Assembly (NCBI GenBank): GCA_042408965.1 | Contig: JBHOQN010000128.1 | Location: 16,758 to 80,757 of the forward strand | Reading direction: 5' to 3' | Source: Thermogemmatispora sp042408965 | GTDB taxonomy: Bacteria > Chloroflexota > Ktedonobacteria > Ktedonobacterales > Ktedonobacteraceae | DNA length: 64,000 nucleotides | Part shown: positions 33,625 through 46,043 of the stretch, in pieces | Position numbering within the stretch: the stretch's first letter is position 1 | Layout: each line of letters starts with the position of its first letter | Translations under genes and position numbers: made by a program | Notes under the pieces: generated by a model | Database searches by the model: none | Seen by the model: the letters and a program-made list of their open reading frames with translations, nothing else | What the model was told of the DNA's origin: nothing

Positions 33625-35427
33625 ATGTCAGCCGCAGAATCGGTTGAAGCCGAAATTCAAGAAACGATTCACTACACGCCGCTACAGCGCATGCGCCACT
33701 CAGCGGCCCATGTGATGGCCGAGGCGATCCAGGAGATGTTTCCCGAGGCGCGTTTCGCCATCGGGCCGGCCATCGAGGACGGGTTCTACTACGACTTCGA
33801 GCTGCCGCGGGCCCTCACGCCCGAAGACCTGCCAGAGATCGAGCGGCGCATGCGCCGCATCGTGGAGGCCCACTACCCCTTCCTCCACGAACGCTGGCCG
33901 CGCGAGCAGGCCCTGGAGTACTTCCGCAACAAGGGCCAGGTCTACAAGGTCGAGATCATCGAGAACCTCCCCGATGCCGAAGTGGGGATCTACAAACAGG
34001 GGAACTTCCTCGACCTCTGCCGCGGGCCACATGTCGAGCACACGGGCCAGATCGGCTCCTTCAAGCTGATGCGCGTCGCCGGGGCCTACTGGCGTGGCGA
34101 TGAGCACCGCCCCATGCTGCAGCGGCTCTACGGCACGGCCTGGTTCACGCAGGAGGAGCTTGATCAGTACCTCTGGCGCCTCGAAGAGGCCCAGAAACGC
34201 GACCACCGCAAGCTTGGGCGAGAGCTGAAGCTCTTCCTGCTCAGCGACGAGGTTCCTGCGGGCGTGCCGATGTTCCTGCCGCACGGGGAGATGCTGCGCC
34301 ATCTCATGGAGTCCTACGTGCGCGAGACGCAGGAGCGCTACGGCTACCAGCACGTCTGGACGGGCCACCTCGGCAAGGCGCGCCTCTACAAGACGTCGAA
34401 GCACTGGTACACGTATCGTGAAAACATGTTTCCGATCATGCAGAGCGAGGAGGAGGCTTCGGAGGATGACGCCTACGTCCTCAAGCCTATGAACTGCCCG
34501 CACCACATCCTGCTCTACAAGTCGCAGCTCCACAGCTATCGCGAGCTACCGGTGCGCTACGCCGAGTTCGCCACGCTCTACCGCTACGAAAAAGCGGGCG
34601 TGCTCACGGGGCTGGCCCGCGTGCGCAGCCTCACCCAGGACGATGCCCACGTTTTCCTGCGGCCGGACCAGATTCAGGAGGAGTTCGATCGCGCCGTGAA
34701 CCTGACGCTGGAGGTCTTCAATACGTACGGCCTCAACGACTACTGGATTCGCCTCTCGCTGCGCGATCCCAACAAGAAAGAGGACTACGTGGGCAGCGAT
34801 GCCGTCTGGGAGCTGGCCGAAAGCTCGCTGCGCGCTGCACTGGAGCACCGAGGCATCGAGTACCGCGAGGGCATTGGAGAGGCCGCTTTCTACGGACCCA
34901 AGATGGACTTCATGGTGCGCGACGCCCTGGGACGCGAGTGGCAGTGCGCCACGGTGCAACTGGATTTTGTGCAGCCAGAGAACTTCGAGCTGGAGTACAT
35001 CGGCGAGGACGGCCAGGCGCACCGCCCGGTGATGATCCACCGCGCCGTGACGGGGTCGACGGAGCGCTTCATGGCCATGCTCATTGAGCATTTCGCCGGC
35101 GCTTTCCCGGTCTGGCTCTCCCCTGTGCAGGCGGTGGTGATCCCCATTGCCGACCGCCACATCGAGTACGCCAACCAGGTGCTGGTCACGCTCAAAGGGG
35201 CCGGTGTGCGCGCCGAGGTCGATGCACGCGGTGAGCGCATGAACGCCAAGATCCGCGATGCGCAGTTGCAGAAGATTCCCTACATGCTGGTGGTGGGCGA
35301 CAAGGAGGCGGCCAGCCAGAGCGTGGCCGTGCGCCTGCGCACGAATGAGAACCGCGGCGCTCAAGCGCTGAGCGCGTTTGTGACCCACATTACGGAGATC
35401 ATCCGTACACGCAGCCGCGACCTCTAA
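33625..35427 (+). CDS. thrS: Threonyl-tRNA synthetase without TGS domain
   Basis: The protein has 600 residues from the ATG at 33625; the frame upstream overlaps the T-box and is not translated. It opens directly with the editing domain (H25 and H29 in RHSAAHVMAEA, later LDLCRGPHVEHTG). The class II catalytic core follows (MNCPHHILLYK zinc site, RYEKAGVL, ITHRAV-like MIHRAVTGSTERFMAMLIEH), then the anticodon-binding domain. The usual N-terminal TGS domain of about 60 residues is missing. It attaches Thr to tRNA-Thr and removes mischarged Ser. It is controlled by the T-box just upstream. Confidence 0.97.
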   Translation: MSAAESVEAEIQETIHYTPLQRMRHSAAHVMAEAIQEMFPEARFAIGPAIEDGFYYDFELPRALTPEDLPEIERRMRRIVEAHYPFLHERWPREQALEYFRNKGQVYKVEIIENLPDAEVGIYKQGNFLDLCRGPHVEHTGQIGSFKLMRVAGAYWRGDEHRPMLQRLYGTAWFTQEELDQYLWRLEEAQKRDHRKLGRELKLFLLSDEVPAGVPMFLPHGEMLRHLMESYVRETQERYGYQHVWTGHLGKARLYKTSKHWYTYRENMFPIMQSEEEASEDDAYVLKPMNCPHHILLYKSQLHSYRELPVRYAEFATLYRYEKAGVLTGLARVRSLTQDDAHVFLRPDQIQEEFDRAVNLTLEVFNTYGLNDYWIRLSLRDPNKKEDYVGSDAVWELAESSLRAALEHRGIEYREGIGEAAFYGPKMDFMVRDALGREWQCATVQLDFVQPENFELEYIGEDGQAHRPVMIHRAVTGSTERFMAMLIEHFAGAFPVWLSPVQAVVIPIADRHIEYANQVLVTLKGAGVRAEVDARGERMNAKIRDAQLQKIPYMLVVGDKEAASQSVAVRLRTNENRGAQALSAFVTHITEIIRTRSRDL

Positions 35428-35442
35428 CATCCATCCAACCAG

Positions 35443-35489
35443 ACAGTCAGGGGCGCGTCCCACGCAGGATGTGACACGCCCCTGGCTGT
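35443..35489. terminator. Long hairpin between thrS and the dTMP kinase gene, no U-tract
   Basis: ACAGTCAGGGGCGCGTC (35443-35459) pairs with GACACGCCCCTGGCTGT (35473-35489) with two mismatches. No T-run follows. Confidence 0.45.
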
Positions 35490-35527
35490 CCGCGGAATCG
35501 CTGACGAGAAAGGAGCCTGTTCTGCTC

Positions 35528-36202
35528 ATGCTACTGGCGTTCGAGGGCATCGATGGGGCTGGCAAGACCACCCAGGTGCGCCTGCTGGCAGAGCGAGCGC
35601 GCTTACAGGGCCTGCGCACGGCGGTGATCTCGTTTCCTCGCTACCGGGAGACCGTCTTCGGACAGTGCGTGGCCGCTTACCTGCGCGGGGAGTTTGGCCC
35701 GCTGGAGCGCGTTCCTCCGCGCTCGGCGGCTCTGCTCTTCGCTGGCGATCGCCTGGAAAGCCTCGAGCTGCTCACCCGCCTGGCGGCGGAACACGATCTG
35801 CTGATCCTGGATCGCTACGTGGCCTCGAATCTCGCTCACCAGGGCGCCAGGTTTGCGGGCGAAGAGCGCTCGCTCTTTCTGACCTGGCTTGCGCAGCTCG
35901 AGTACACGGCCTTCGGGCTGCCCCGTGCTGCCATGACCCTCTGTCTTGATCTACCAGTCTCCGTTGCCGCCCGTCTGATCGCCGAGCGAGGACACCGCCA
36001 GGGCGGCGGGAGCAGCGCGGACATTCACGAGGCCGACCTTGCGTACCTGGCGCGCTGCCGGGAGGTCTACCAGGAGCTGGCACACACCGGTCGTGACAGC
36101 CTCTGGGAGATCATCTCCTGCGTGAACGAGCGTGGCGAGCTGCGCCCGCCCGAGGAGATCCATCAGCAGATCTGGCGGCTGCTGGAGGAACGCCGTCCAT
36201 GA
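35528..36202 (+). CDS. tmk: Thymidylate kinase
   Basis: The protein has 224 residues from the ATG at 35528. The P-loop FEGIDGAGKTTQ, the DR(Y/H) motif LDRYVASNLAHQG and a LID-like ERGHRQGGG identify the dTMP kinase fold, which makes dTDP. The tail after the LID is a little longer than usual. It overlaps grpB by ATGA. It lies downstream of thrS on the same strand but beyond a strong hairpin. Confidence 0.9.
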   Translation: MLLAFEGIDGAGKTTQVRLLAERARLQGLRTAVISFPRYRETVFGQCVAAYLRGEFGPLERVPPRSAALLFAGDRLESLELLTRLAAEHDLLILDRYVASNLAHQGARFAGEERSLFLTWLAQLEYTAFGLPRAAMTLCLDLPVSVAARLIAERGHRQGGGSSADIHEADLAYLARCREVYQELAHTGRDSLWEIISCVNERGELRPPEEIHQQIWRLLEERRP

Positions 36203-36756
36203 CACGCCTTATCGTCATAGCCGACTACGACCCTGACTGGCCAGCGGAGTACGCCGAAGAAGCACGTCGTCTCAGCGCCGCCATTGGCCAGCATCTGCTG
36301 GCGCTCGAGCACATCGGCAGCACCTCTGTGCCGGGCCTGGCCGCCAAGCCCATCATCGACATCATGGCCGCCGTCGACCAGCTTGAGCGCGCTCAGCTCT
36401 GTATCGAGCCGCTGCGGGCGCTGGGCTACGACTATCTGCCGGAGGTTGAGCGCTTCATTCCGGAGCGCCGCTACTTCCGCCGAGCCAGCGGGGACCTGCA
36501 CACTCACCACCTGCACATGGTCGAGATGGGGAGCGCCTTCTGGCGGCGCCACCTGCTCTTCCGCAACTACCTGCGCGCGCACCCGCAGACGGCACAGGAT
36601 TACGCTCGTCTCAAGCGCGAGCTGGCAGCTCGCTATGTGAGCGACGTTGCCGGCTACACAGAGGCCAAGACGGCCTTCATCCGCGCCGTGGAAAGCCTGG
36701 CCGAAATCTGGTCCACACAGCAGTCGCAGAGCGACGAAAAACGGGAGGAGAGCTGA
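36199..36756 (+). CDS. GrpB (UPF0157) family protein
   Basis: The 185-residue protein has YDPDWPAEYAEEARRL, EHIGSTSVPGLAAKPIIDI and HLHMVEMGSAFWRRHLLFRN, the nucleotidyltransferase-fold signature of the GrpB family. Its function is poorly known. Translation is coupled to the dTMP kinase gene. The last codons overlap the terminator of the opposite malate synthase gene. Confidence 0.92.
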   Translation: MTRLIVIADYDPDWPAEYAEEARRLSAAIGQHLLALEHIGSTSVPGLAAKPIIDIMAAVDQLERAQLCIEPLRALGYDYLPEVERFIPERRYFRRASGDLHTHHLHMVEMGSAFWRRHLLFRNYLRAHPQTAQDYARLKRELAARYVSDVAGYTEAKTAFIRAVESLAEIWSTQQSQSDEKREES

Positions 36757-36771
36757 TGGCCCCCCTCCCGT
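36736..36771 (-). terminator. Terminator of the aceA-aceB operon
   Basis: On the minus strand ACGGGAGG and CCTCCCGT (36741-36748, 36764-36771) form an 8-bp stem followed by T5. It overlaps the end of the convergent grpB gene. Confidence 0.6.
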
Positions 36772-36789
36772 GCTCTATGATCAGGCCCA

Positions 36790-38388
36790 TCAATCGATGA
36801 GCTCGTAGGCTGGCAGCGTCAGAAATTCCGTAAAGTCGCGGTTCGCAATGATGCGCTCGAGCAGATCGTAGGCCTGCTCGTAGCGGTGCTGGCTGTAGGC
36901 CTGCTCGCCGATGCTGGCCTTGATCCGCGCCAGCTCCTCATGCGCAAGCTGGCGCACCAGCTCCAGCGTCACCTTGCGTCCGTCCTCGAGGATGCCGCGC
37001 GGGTGATGGACCCACTGCCAGACCTGCGAGCGCGAGATCTCAACGGTGGCTGCATCTTCCATCAGGTTATTGATCGGCACACAGCCCAAGCCACCCAGCC
37101 AGGCCTCCAGATACTGCGTTCCGACGCTGATATTCGTGCGCAGCCCGCCCTCGGTGATAGTCCCCTCGGGAACGCGCAGCAGATCCTCAGCGGTGACGTG
37201 CACATCCTCCCGCTTGCGCTCGATCTGGTTGGGCTGCGGCATCACGCGATCGAACTCCTCCTGAGCCAGGGCCACCAGGCCAGGATGCGCTACCCAGGTG
37301 CCATCGTGACCGTCGGTGGCTTCACGCCGCTTATCGGCGCGGACCCGCTCCATGGCCTCCTCATTGGCAGCAGGATTGTTCTTGATGGGGATCTGAGCCG
37401 CCATGCCGCCGATCGCGTGGGCATTGCGCCGATGGCAGGTTTTGATTGTCAACAGGGTGTAGGCGCGCATGAAGGGCACCGTCATGGTGACCTGCGCGCG
37501 ATCGGGGTAGATGAAGGCCTCATGCTTGCGGAACTTTTTGATCGCACTGAAAATGTAGTCCCAGCGGCCACAGTTCAGGCCGGCCGAATGCTCGCGCAAC
37601 TCATAGAGGATCTCATCCATCTCAAAGGCCGCCAGGATGGTCTCGATCAAGACCGTCGCCTTGATCGAGCCACGCGGAATGCCCAGGCGCTCCTGGGCCA
37701 GCAGGAAGACATCGTTCCACAGACGCGCCTCCAGGTGGCTCTCCATCTTGGGAAGGTAGAAGTAGGGACCGCTGCCGTGATCAAGCAGGTAGCGCGCATT
37801 ATGGAAGAAATACAGGGCGAAATCGAAGAGGCTCCCGGAGATCGGGCGACCATCCAGCAGCACATGCTTTTCGGGCAGATGCCAGCCACGAGGACGCACC
37901 AGCAGCGTCGCCGTCTGCTCGCGCAGAGCATAGCGCTTCCCCTCCGGGCTGACGTAGCTGATCGTGCGTCGCACAGCGTCGCGTAGATTGATCTGGCCCT
38001 GGATGAGGTTATCCCAGGTAGGAGTGAGGGCATCTTCAAAATCGGCCATGTAGACCCTGGCGCCGGAGTTGAGCGCGTTGATGATCATCTTGCGCTCAGC
38101 GGGACCGGTAATCTCTACCCGCCGGTCCTGCAGATCGGCGGGCACCGGATTGATCGTCCAGTCGCTCTCACGAATGTGGGCCGTCTCCGCCAGGAAGTCC
38201 GGCAGCTTGCCCGCATCGATCTCGGCCTGGCGCTCCACACGCCGGCGCAGCAACTCCTCGCGGCGCTCCCCAAACTCGCGCGCCAGGGTCACCACGAACT
38301 GCAATGCCTGCGGTGTGAGAATCTCTGCGTATTCGGGCGGAATCGGCGCGTTGATTTCAAGCCCGTCTGGATAACTCTGGTTCGTCAT
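36790..38388 (-). CDS. aceB: Malate synthase A
   Basis: The protein has 532 residues from the ATG at 38386-38388. It has MADFEDALTPTW, RPRGWHLPEKH, SIKATVLIETILAAFEMDEI, HDGTWVAHPGLV and GCVPINNLMEDAATVEISR, as in class A enzymes. It joins glyoxylate and acetyl-CoA to malate, the second step of the glyoxylate shunt. It lies 149 bp downstream of aceA on the same strand. The length is normal. Confidence 0.97.
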   Translation of the reverse strand: MTNQSYPDGLEINAPIPPEYAEILTPQALQFVVTLAREFGERREELLRRRVERQAEIDAGKLPDFLAETAHIRESDWTINPVPADLQDRRVEITGPAERKMIINALNSGARVYMADFEDALTPTWDNLIQGQINLRDAVRRTISYVSPEGKRYALREQTATLLVRPRGWHLPEKHVLLDGRPISGSLFDFALYFFHNARYLLDHGSGPYFYLPKMESHLEARLWNDVFLLAQERLGIPRGSIKATVLIETILAAFEMDEILYELREHSAGLNCGRWDYIFSAIKKFRKHEAFIYPDRAQVTMTVPFMRAYTLLTIKTCHRRNAHAIGGMAAQIPIKNNPAANEEAMERVRADKRREATDGHDGTWVAHPGLVALAQEEFDRVMPQPNQIERKREDVHVTAEDLLRVPEGTITEGGLRTNISVGTQYLEAWLGGLGCVPINNLMEDAATVEISRSQVWQWVHHPRGILEDGRKVTLELVRQLAHEELARIKASIGEQAYSQHRYEQAYDLLERIIANRDFTEFLTLPAYELID

Positions 38389-38537
38389 CTGGTGTGTTGC
38401 CTTTCTGCCTGACAAAATCGGGACACGCCTGAGCGTGCCCGCCACGGTGTCGTGCTTCCCCCAGATTGTACGACACCATGGCGAACGCACTCAAGCGAGT
38501 CCGTGCTGATACACGTCGAGAGTGACCGGGAGATGGA

Positions 38538-39869
38538 TCAATGGAACTGTTCTACCTCGGTTGACCCGGCCAGCGCCACGGTCGAGGCCTCACCGCCAGA
38601 GATGACCATGGCCACTTCGTCGAAGTAGCCGGTGCCCACCTCGCGCTGATGGCGTGTTGCGGTGTAACCCTCGGACTCCAGGGCAAACTCCTCCTGCTGC
38701 AGATCGGCGTAGGCCGCCATGCCCTGCTTGCGATAGCCCAGCGCCAGCTTGAACATGCTGTGATTGAGGGCATGGAACCCTGCCAGGGTCACGAACTGGA
38801 ACTTGTAGCCCAGACGGCCCAGCTCCTGCTGGAAGTTGGCGATGGTCTGCGCATCGAGCTTTTTCTTCCAGTTGAAGGAGGGCGAGCAGTTATAGGCCAG
38901 CAGCTTGCCGGGATACTGCTCATGGATGGCGGTGGCAAAGCGCCGTGCCTCCTCCAGATCAGGCTCGGAGGTCTCACACCAGATAAGATCACAATAGGGG
39001 GCGTAGGAGAGGCCGCGCGCGATCGCTGACTCCAGGCCGGGGCGCGTGCGGAAGTAGCCCTCGGGGGTGCGCTCACCGGTGAGGAAGGCGTGATCGGCGG
39101 GGTCGATGTCGCTGGTGATGAGCGTCGCCGCGTTGGCGTCGGTGCGCGCAATCAGGATGGTCGGCACCCCCATGACGTCGGCCGCCAGACGGGCTGCGAC
39201 CAGGTTACGGATCGCTGAGCGTGTGGGGATCAGGACCTTGCCCCCCAGATGGCCACATTTCTTCTCAGAGGCGAGCTGGTCCTCGAAATGGACGCCCGCC
39301 GCTCCGGCCTCAATCATGGCCTTCATCAACTCGTAGACGTTGAGCGGACCGCCAAAGCCGGCCTCGGCATCTGCCACAATCGGCGCGAACCAGTAGGTAT
39401 CGCCTTTGCCCTCCACAGACTGAATCTGGTCGGCCCGCTGCAGCGCCTGATTGATGCGACGTACCACATGGGGTACGCTGTTAGAGGGGTAGAGACTTTG
39501 ATCAGGGTACATGTGCCCCGCCAGATTGGCATCGGCAGCTACCTGCCAGCCGCTGAGATAGATGGCTTTGAGGCCGGCCTTGACCTGCTGCACGGCCTGA
39601 TTGCCCGTCAGCGCTCCCAGCGCTGCCACGTATGGCTCGCTCTGCAGAAGCTTCCACAGCCGCTCGGCTCCCAGACGCGCCAGCGTCTGCTCAATCTGAA
39701 TGGAGCCTCGCAGGCGCACGACGTCCCGGCCGCTGTAGGGCCGCTTCACGCCCTGCCAGCGTGGGTCCTCACGCCAGGAACGCTCGAGCTCTTCAGCACT
39801 GGGGCCGTTGTAGATTGCCTGCCATGTTCCATTATGTCCATTGCCATTTCTAGCATATTGACTGCTCAT
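38538..39869 (-). CDS. aceA: Isocitrate lyase
   Basis: The protein has 443 residues from the ATG at 39867-39869. It carries the catalytic SEKKCGHLGGKVLIPT, SGWQVAADANLAG and YNCSPSFNWKK. It cleaves isocitrate to succinate and glyoxylate, allowing growth on acetate, lactate or fatty acids. An ATG further up in frame (39953) sits in the likely promoter and is rejected. It is followed by aceB in one operon. Growth on lactate through the lut genes would benefit from this shunt. Confidence 0.97.
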   Translation of the reverse strand: MSSQYARNGNGHNGTWQAIYNGPSAEELERSWREDPRWQGVKRPYSGRDVVRLRGSIQIEQTLARLGAERLWKLLQSEPYVAALGALTGNQAVQQVKAGLKAIYLSGWQVAADANLAGHMYPDQSLYPSNSVPHVVRRINQALQRADQIQSVEGKGDTYWFAPIVADAEAGFGGPLNVYELMKAMIEAGAAGVHFEDQLASEKKCGHLGGKVLIPTRSAIRNLVAARLAADVMGVPTILIARTDANAATLITSDIDPADHAFLTGERTPEGYFRTRPGLESAIARGLSYAPYCDLIWCETSEPDLEEARRFATAIHEQYPGKLLAYNCSPSFNWKKKLDAQTIANFQQELGRLGYKFQFVTLAGFHALNHSMFKLALGYRKQGMAAYADLQQEEFALESEGYTATRHQREVGTGYFDEVAMVISGGEASTVALAGSTEVEQFH

Positions 39870-40171
39870 CAGGATCTCTGCTCCTCTCCATGACTGATAG
39901 ATAATGATGAACATATGGATCTGTCGGGGCGTGCTCGCTCCATAGAAAAGCATAACACACTAACATGCGGAGATCCTATAAAATGGCTTAAAAGCTCGTG
40001 AGGGTTTGCATAAGGAATTGCTTATGAAAGATCGCCAGGCCGGGAGCTGAAACGCGGGAGCAAGGCAGAGAGGCGCTGCGCTCGGCCAGACGGCCAGCCA
40101 GAGTGGAGAGGACTGAGCCTGATCAACTGGCCGGCCGAGCGCGGTAGCCCGGGACGCAGGCTGGAGCGCCG
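39870..40171. other. Upstream region of aceA
   Basis: This 302-bp AT-richer gap lies between secA and aceA. On the minus strand a -10-like TATGCT is at 39949-39954. An inverted repeat is at 40009-40026. No gene is seen. Confidence 0.5.
40009..40026. promoter_or_regulatory. Inverted repeat upstream of aceA
   Basis: CATAAG-GAATTG-CTTATG has perfect 6-bp arms in the AT-rich aceA upstream region. It is a candidate site for a regulator of the glyoxylate shunt. Confidence 0.4.
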
Positions 40172-43630
<3,459 letters not shown>

Positions 43631-43992
43631 AACAATCTCTTCTCCTGCTGCCCGGCTCGAATAGCCCTGCCTGATCTCTCTCTTCACCTATCAAGAACGC
43701 TGTCTGACCGGCTCGTGTTCCCATCCATTATATCATATCAGCCAGCCCGACGCGGCGGGGTATGGGGCATCTTGACAGGTAGAGATGTGTCATGTCACAC
43801 TTTCTATGTATGAGTGTCAGAACAGGGAAAGGAGGAAACGTCTCAGAACTCACTTGTAACTCTGTGATTCAAGCAGAGCTTTAGCGAGCGTTGTTAGTGC
43901 AGCGGAGCCTCAATACCGTACCGTGACGGATGGCGGTTGGACGATGAGCCTCTCCTGAGCTGTCATCGTCTGGACGCAAGGAGCAAACAGCG
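43631..43992. other. 362-bp divergent region between secA and the lactate permease remnant
   Basis: It holds the secA promoter at its left end. Beyond that is an AAAGGAGG run (43829-43836) with no start codon in range, and nothing else I can name. Confidence 0.5.
43727..43735 (-). promoter_or_regulatory. Extended -10 promoter of secA
   Basis: On the minus strand TGA-TATAAT (TATAAT at 43727-43732), about 97 bp before the start codon. Confidence 0.6.
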
Positions 43993-44232
43993 ATGTTTCA
44001 CCAGCTACTGACACCTGTTGCCAACAATCTCTTCCTCTCCGTCCTGGTCGGTATCATCCCCATCGCCGTTGTTCTGATCCTGCTGGGTCTGGTCCGTCTG
44101 TCCGCCTGGCTTGCGGCCCTGGCCGGGCTGATTGTAGGCCTGATCATCGCTGTCGCTGTCTGGCAGATGCCCTTTCAACTGGCAGCCAGCGCCACACTCA
44201 ACGGCATAGCCTTCGCGCTCTGGCCGGTCATG
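43993..44232 (+). pseudogene. L-lactate permease, 5' fragment
   Basis: AAGGAG lies 9 bp before the ATG. The 80 residues (MFHQLLTPVANNLFLSVLVG and onward to GIAFALWPV) match the N-terminal two or three helices of LctP/LldP-type lactate permeases. The similarity stops sharply at WPV, where a TnpB-bearing insert begins. It resumes at 45501, so this is the first part of a gene broken by insertion. Confidence 0.75.
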
Positions 44233-44861
44233 CCAACTGTCTCGGCTTCCATCAGAGACTTGCCCGCAGCCTCGTCGGCCCGGGCTTCGGGGCTGGTTGA
44301 CGGCAGCCCACTACCCCGCAGGACAGTACAGCGCGCTCGAATGTTCCGAGCTGTGTTAATATCGGCATGCTCCTGGTAGCCGCACTGTGGGCAGCTGAAG
44401 GCATGCCGGCGGCGGTTCCCTCGCTGTCCACAGCGTGAACAGGTCTGACTGGTACAGGCCGGGTTCACCTCCACCACCTGCAGCCCTCGCTCCTGGGCCT
44501 GTAGCTCGACCCACCACCGGATCAGCACCCGCTGCCACAGCGCGAGCCGGCGTCGCAGCGCCCGCCCCCGGATCTGCTCCTTCTGGGGCGGCGGCACCTG
44601 CAGCCGTTCGAAGACGAGCACTGCCTGTGGTGGTGCCCACTCCACCAGGCGTCTGGCCACGGTCTGCGAAAAGGTACGAGTCCGGTGCCGTTGCCGGAGG
44701 CCAGGCCGTTTCAGCACCCGCCGGACACGGCGCGTGTTCCGGTGCTGTGCCTTGTGGGCCGCCAGCTTCCGCTGCAAGCGCGCACGGGTTTTGGCCGTGC
44801 GCCGATTGCGCACTTTCACCGCTTTCCCACTCACGAAGAGCACCCGCTCCTGGCCATCCAC
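44175..44861 (-). pseudogene. TnpB (IS200/IS605-family OrfB) remnant
   Basis: The frame encodes 228 residues resembling the C-terminal two thirds of IS1341-type TnpB. It has a basic bridge region, the second RuvC acidic motif AVLVFERLQV, the zinc ribbon CSRCGQ...CPQCG, and the third RuvC motif HADINTARNIRA. The N-terminal half with the first catalytic Asp is missing or shifted out of frame (traces such as VRLTEGRWMAR lie in another frame around 44870-44910). The last 19 codons are permease sequence. No right-end hairpin is seen. It is decayed. Confidence 0.75.
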
Positions 44862-45497
44862 CGTCCCTCGGTCAGACGGACCTTCATAGCGCAGCGAGGC
44901 GAGGACACGGGGGATTGAGGAGCCGGGCCCGGCTGACCCCCGTCGGACGGCGTACCAGCAGCATGCAGAGCCATGACGAACTCCTTTCTCCGCTGTTCTT
45001 CACGAGCAGCTGGGCCGGCTGGCACGCGCGGGGGCTCGCCAAGAGAGCACGACCCCGGCAGCCAGCAAGCGACCAACGATCACGAACCAGACGGAACAGG
45101 CAGGACTGCTGATCGCGCTTGACAGCTGGGGTCAGATGTGGCATACTACATCCAGACCTCGCTGCCAAGTCAGGGCTGTCTACTGGATGTCAGTGCAACG
45201 ACGAGCCAGTCTCCAGCTTTCACTGTCAGCAGGTCCCTCTGAAGCAGTCAAGTCTGCCGCTTGAGTGCTTCACGTTCTTTTACACATGACAGGCTACCTT
45301 CTACTCCTTTTCCTCCTTATCTTGATCACCTGCACACACTTAAATTCGTCAGTTCTATCTTCTCACCCACACCTTGAGAGAGTGCCTGAGCAATAGCACG
45401 CAAAGTGCGAGATTGGACCGGAAGCCCCTCCGCTGCTCGTACAACGGTTTTATAAGTGTTCGGATCAGCAGCGAAGAGGCAAACAAACCCAAAGTTG
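44233..45497. mobile_element. Insertion of about 1.27 kb with TnpB relic inside the lactate permease gene
   Basis: The bounds are set by the loss of permease similarity after WPV (44229) and its return at NAMWLYN (45501). The insert holds the TnpB remnant (left), about 430 bp without a recognisable gene (44900-45325), and an XRE-like remnant (45326-45490). Terminal sequences and a target duplication could not be defined. Confidence 0.6.
45326..45490 (-). pseudogene. XRE/HTH protein remnant
   Basis: The residues TVVRAAEGLPVQSRTLRAIA and QALSQGVGEKIEL resemble the C-terminal half of a Cro/CI-type HTH domain. The upstream part of the frame is permease sequence. The next frame on the strand, after AAGGAGG, stops after five codons. 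It is probably debris carried by the insertion. Confidence 0.4.
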
Positions 45498-45500
45498 ACG

Positions 45501-45735
45501 AACGCCATGTGGCTCTATAACATCAGCGTGCGCTCAGGCAAATTCGAGCTGTTTCGCCGCTGGATGGTCCATAACGTCCCCCCAGACCGACGCATTCTGC
45601 TGCTGATCGTCGGGTTCAGCTTCGGCGCCCTGATGGAAGGGATCTCTGGCTTCGGAACACCGGTGGCGATCTGCAGCGCGCTCCTGATCGCCCTGGGCTT
45701 TGAGCCGCTGGCCGCTCTGCACAGCTTCTCTCCAC
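45501..45735 (+). pseudogene. L-lactate permease, internal fragment
   Basis: NAMWLYNISVRSGKFELFRR and SFGALMEGISGFGTPVAICS match the conserved core of lactate permeases (family pattern FGAFLEGAAGFGTPVA). Similarity ends after LGFEPLAA at about 45719, so the remaining two thirds of the permease are gone. Together with the 5' fragment this is a clear pseudogene. Confidence 0.75.
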
Positions 45736-46043
45736 TCTCAAGTGTCACACAGCTCTTACATGAGAGAAAGATTTTTTCTCTTTCTATAGATAGATTCTGG
45801 ACACCAAAATTTAATAGAATTTTTATTGACAGCAATCAATACACTTTGCTATCCTCTGGAGATAGTTTTCGGCCTCTCCTGGCTCATCATTCATGTGAGA
45901 CAGGATCTACTAATTACTTAATTTTTCATAAAAATTTAAAGACCAGAATCCCTCTATCAGCGCGTTTAAAGAGACGCAGAATGGTCCAGTCCTGCGGCAT
46001 GATACTGAGCAATCAGGTGAAGTCTACCTGAATAGAGGTTCTA
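45736..46043. other. AT-rich segment after the permease remnant
   Basis: About 300 bp is far more AT-rich than its surroundings, with T-rich and A-rich runs. The only feature found is a promoter at 45826-45855 for the next gene. Confidence 0.5.
45826..45855 (+). promoter_or_regulatory. Promoter candidate upstream of the 312-residue protein gene
   Basis: A perfect TTGACA (45826-45831), 18 bp, TATCCT (45850-45855). Confidence 0.5.
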
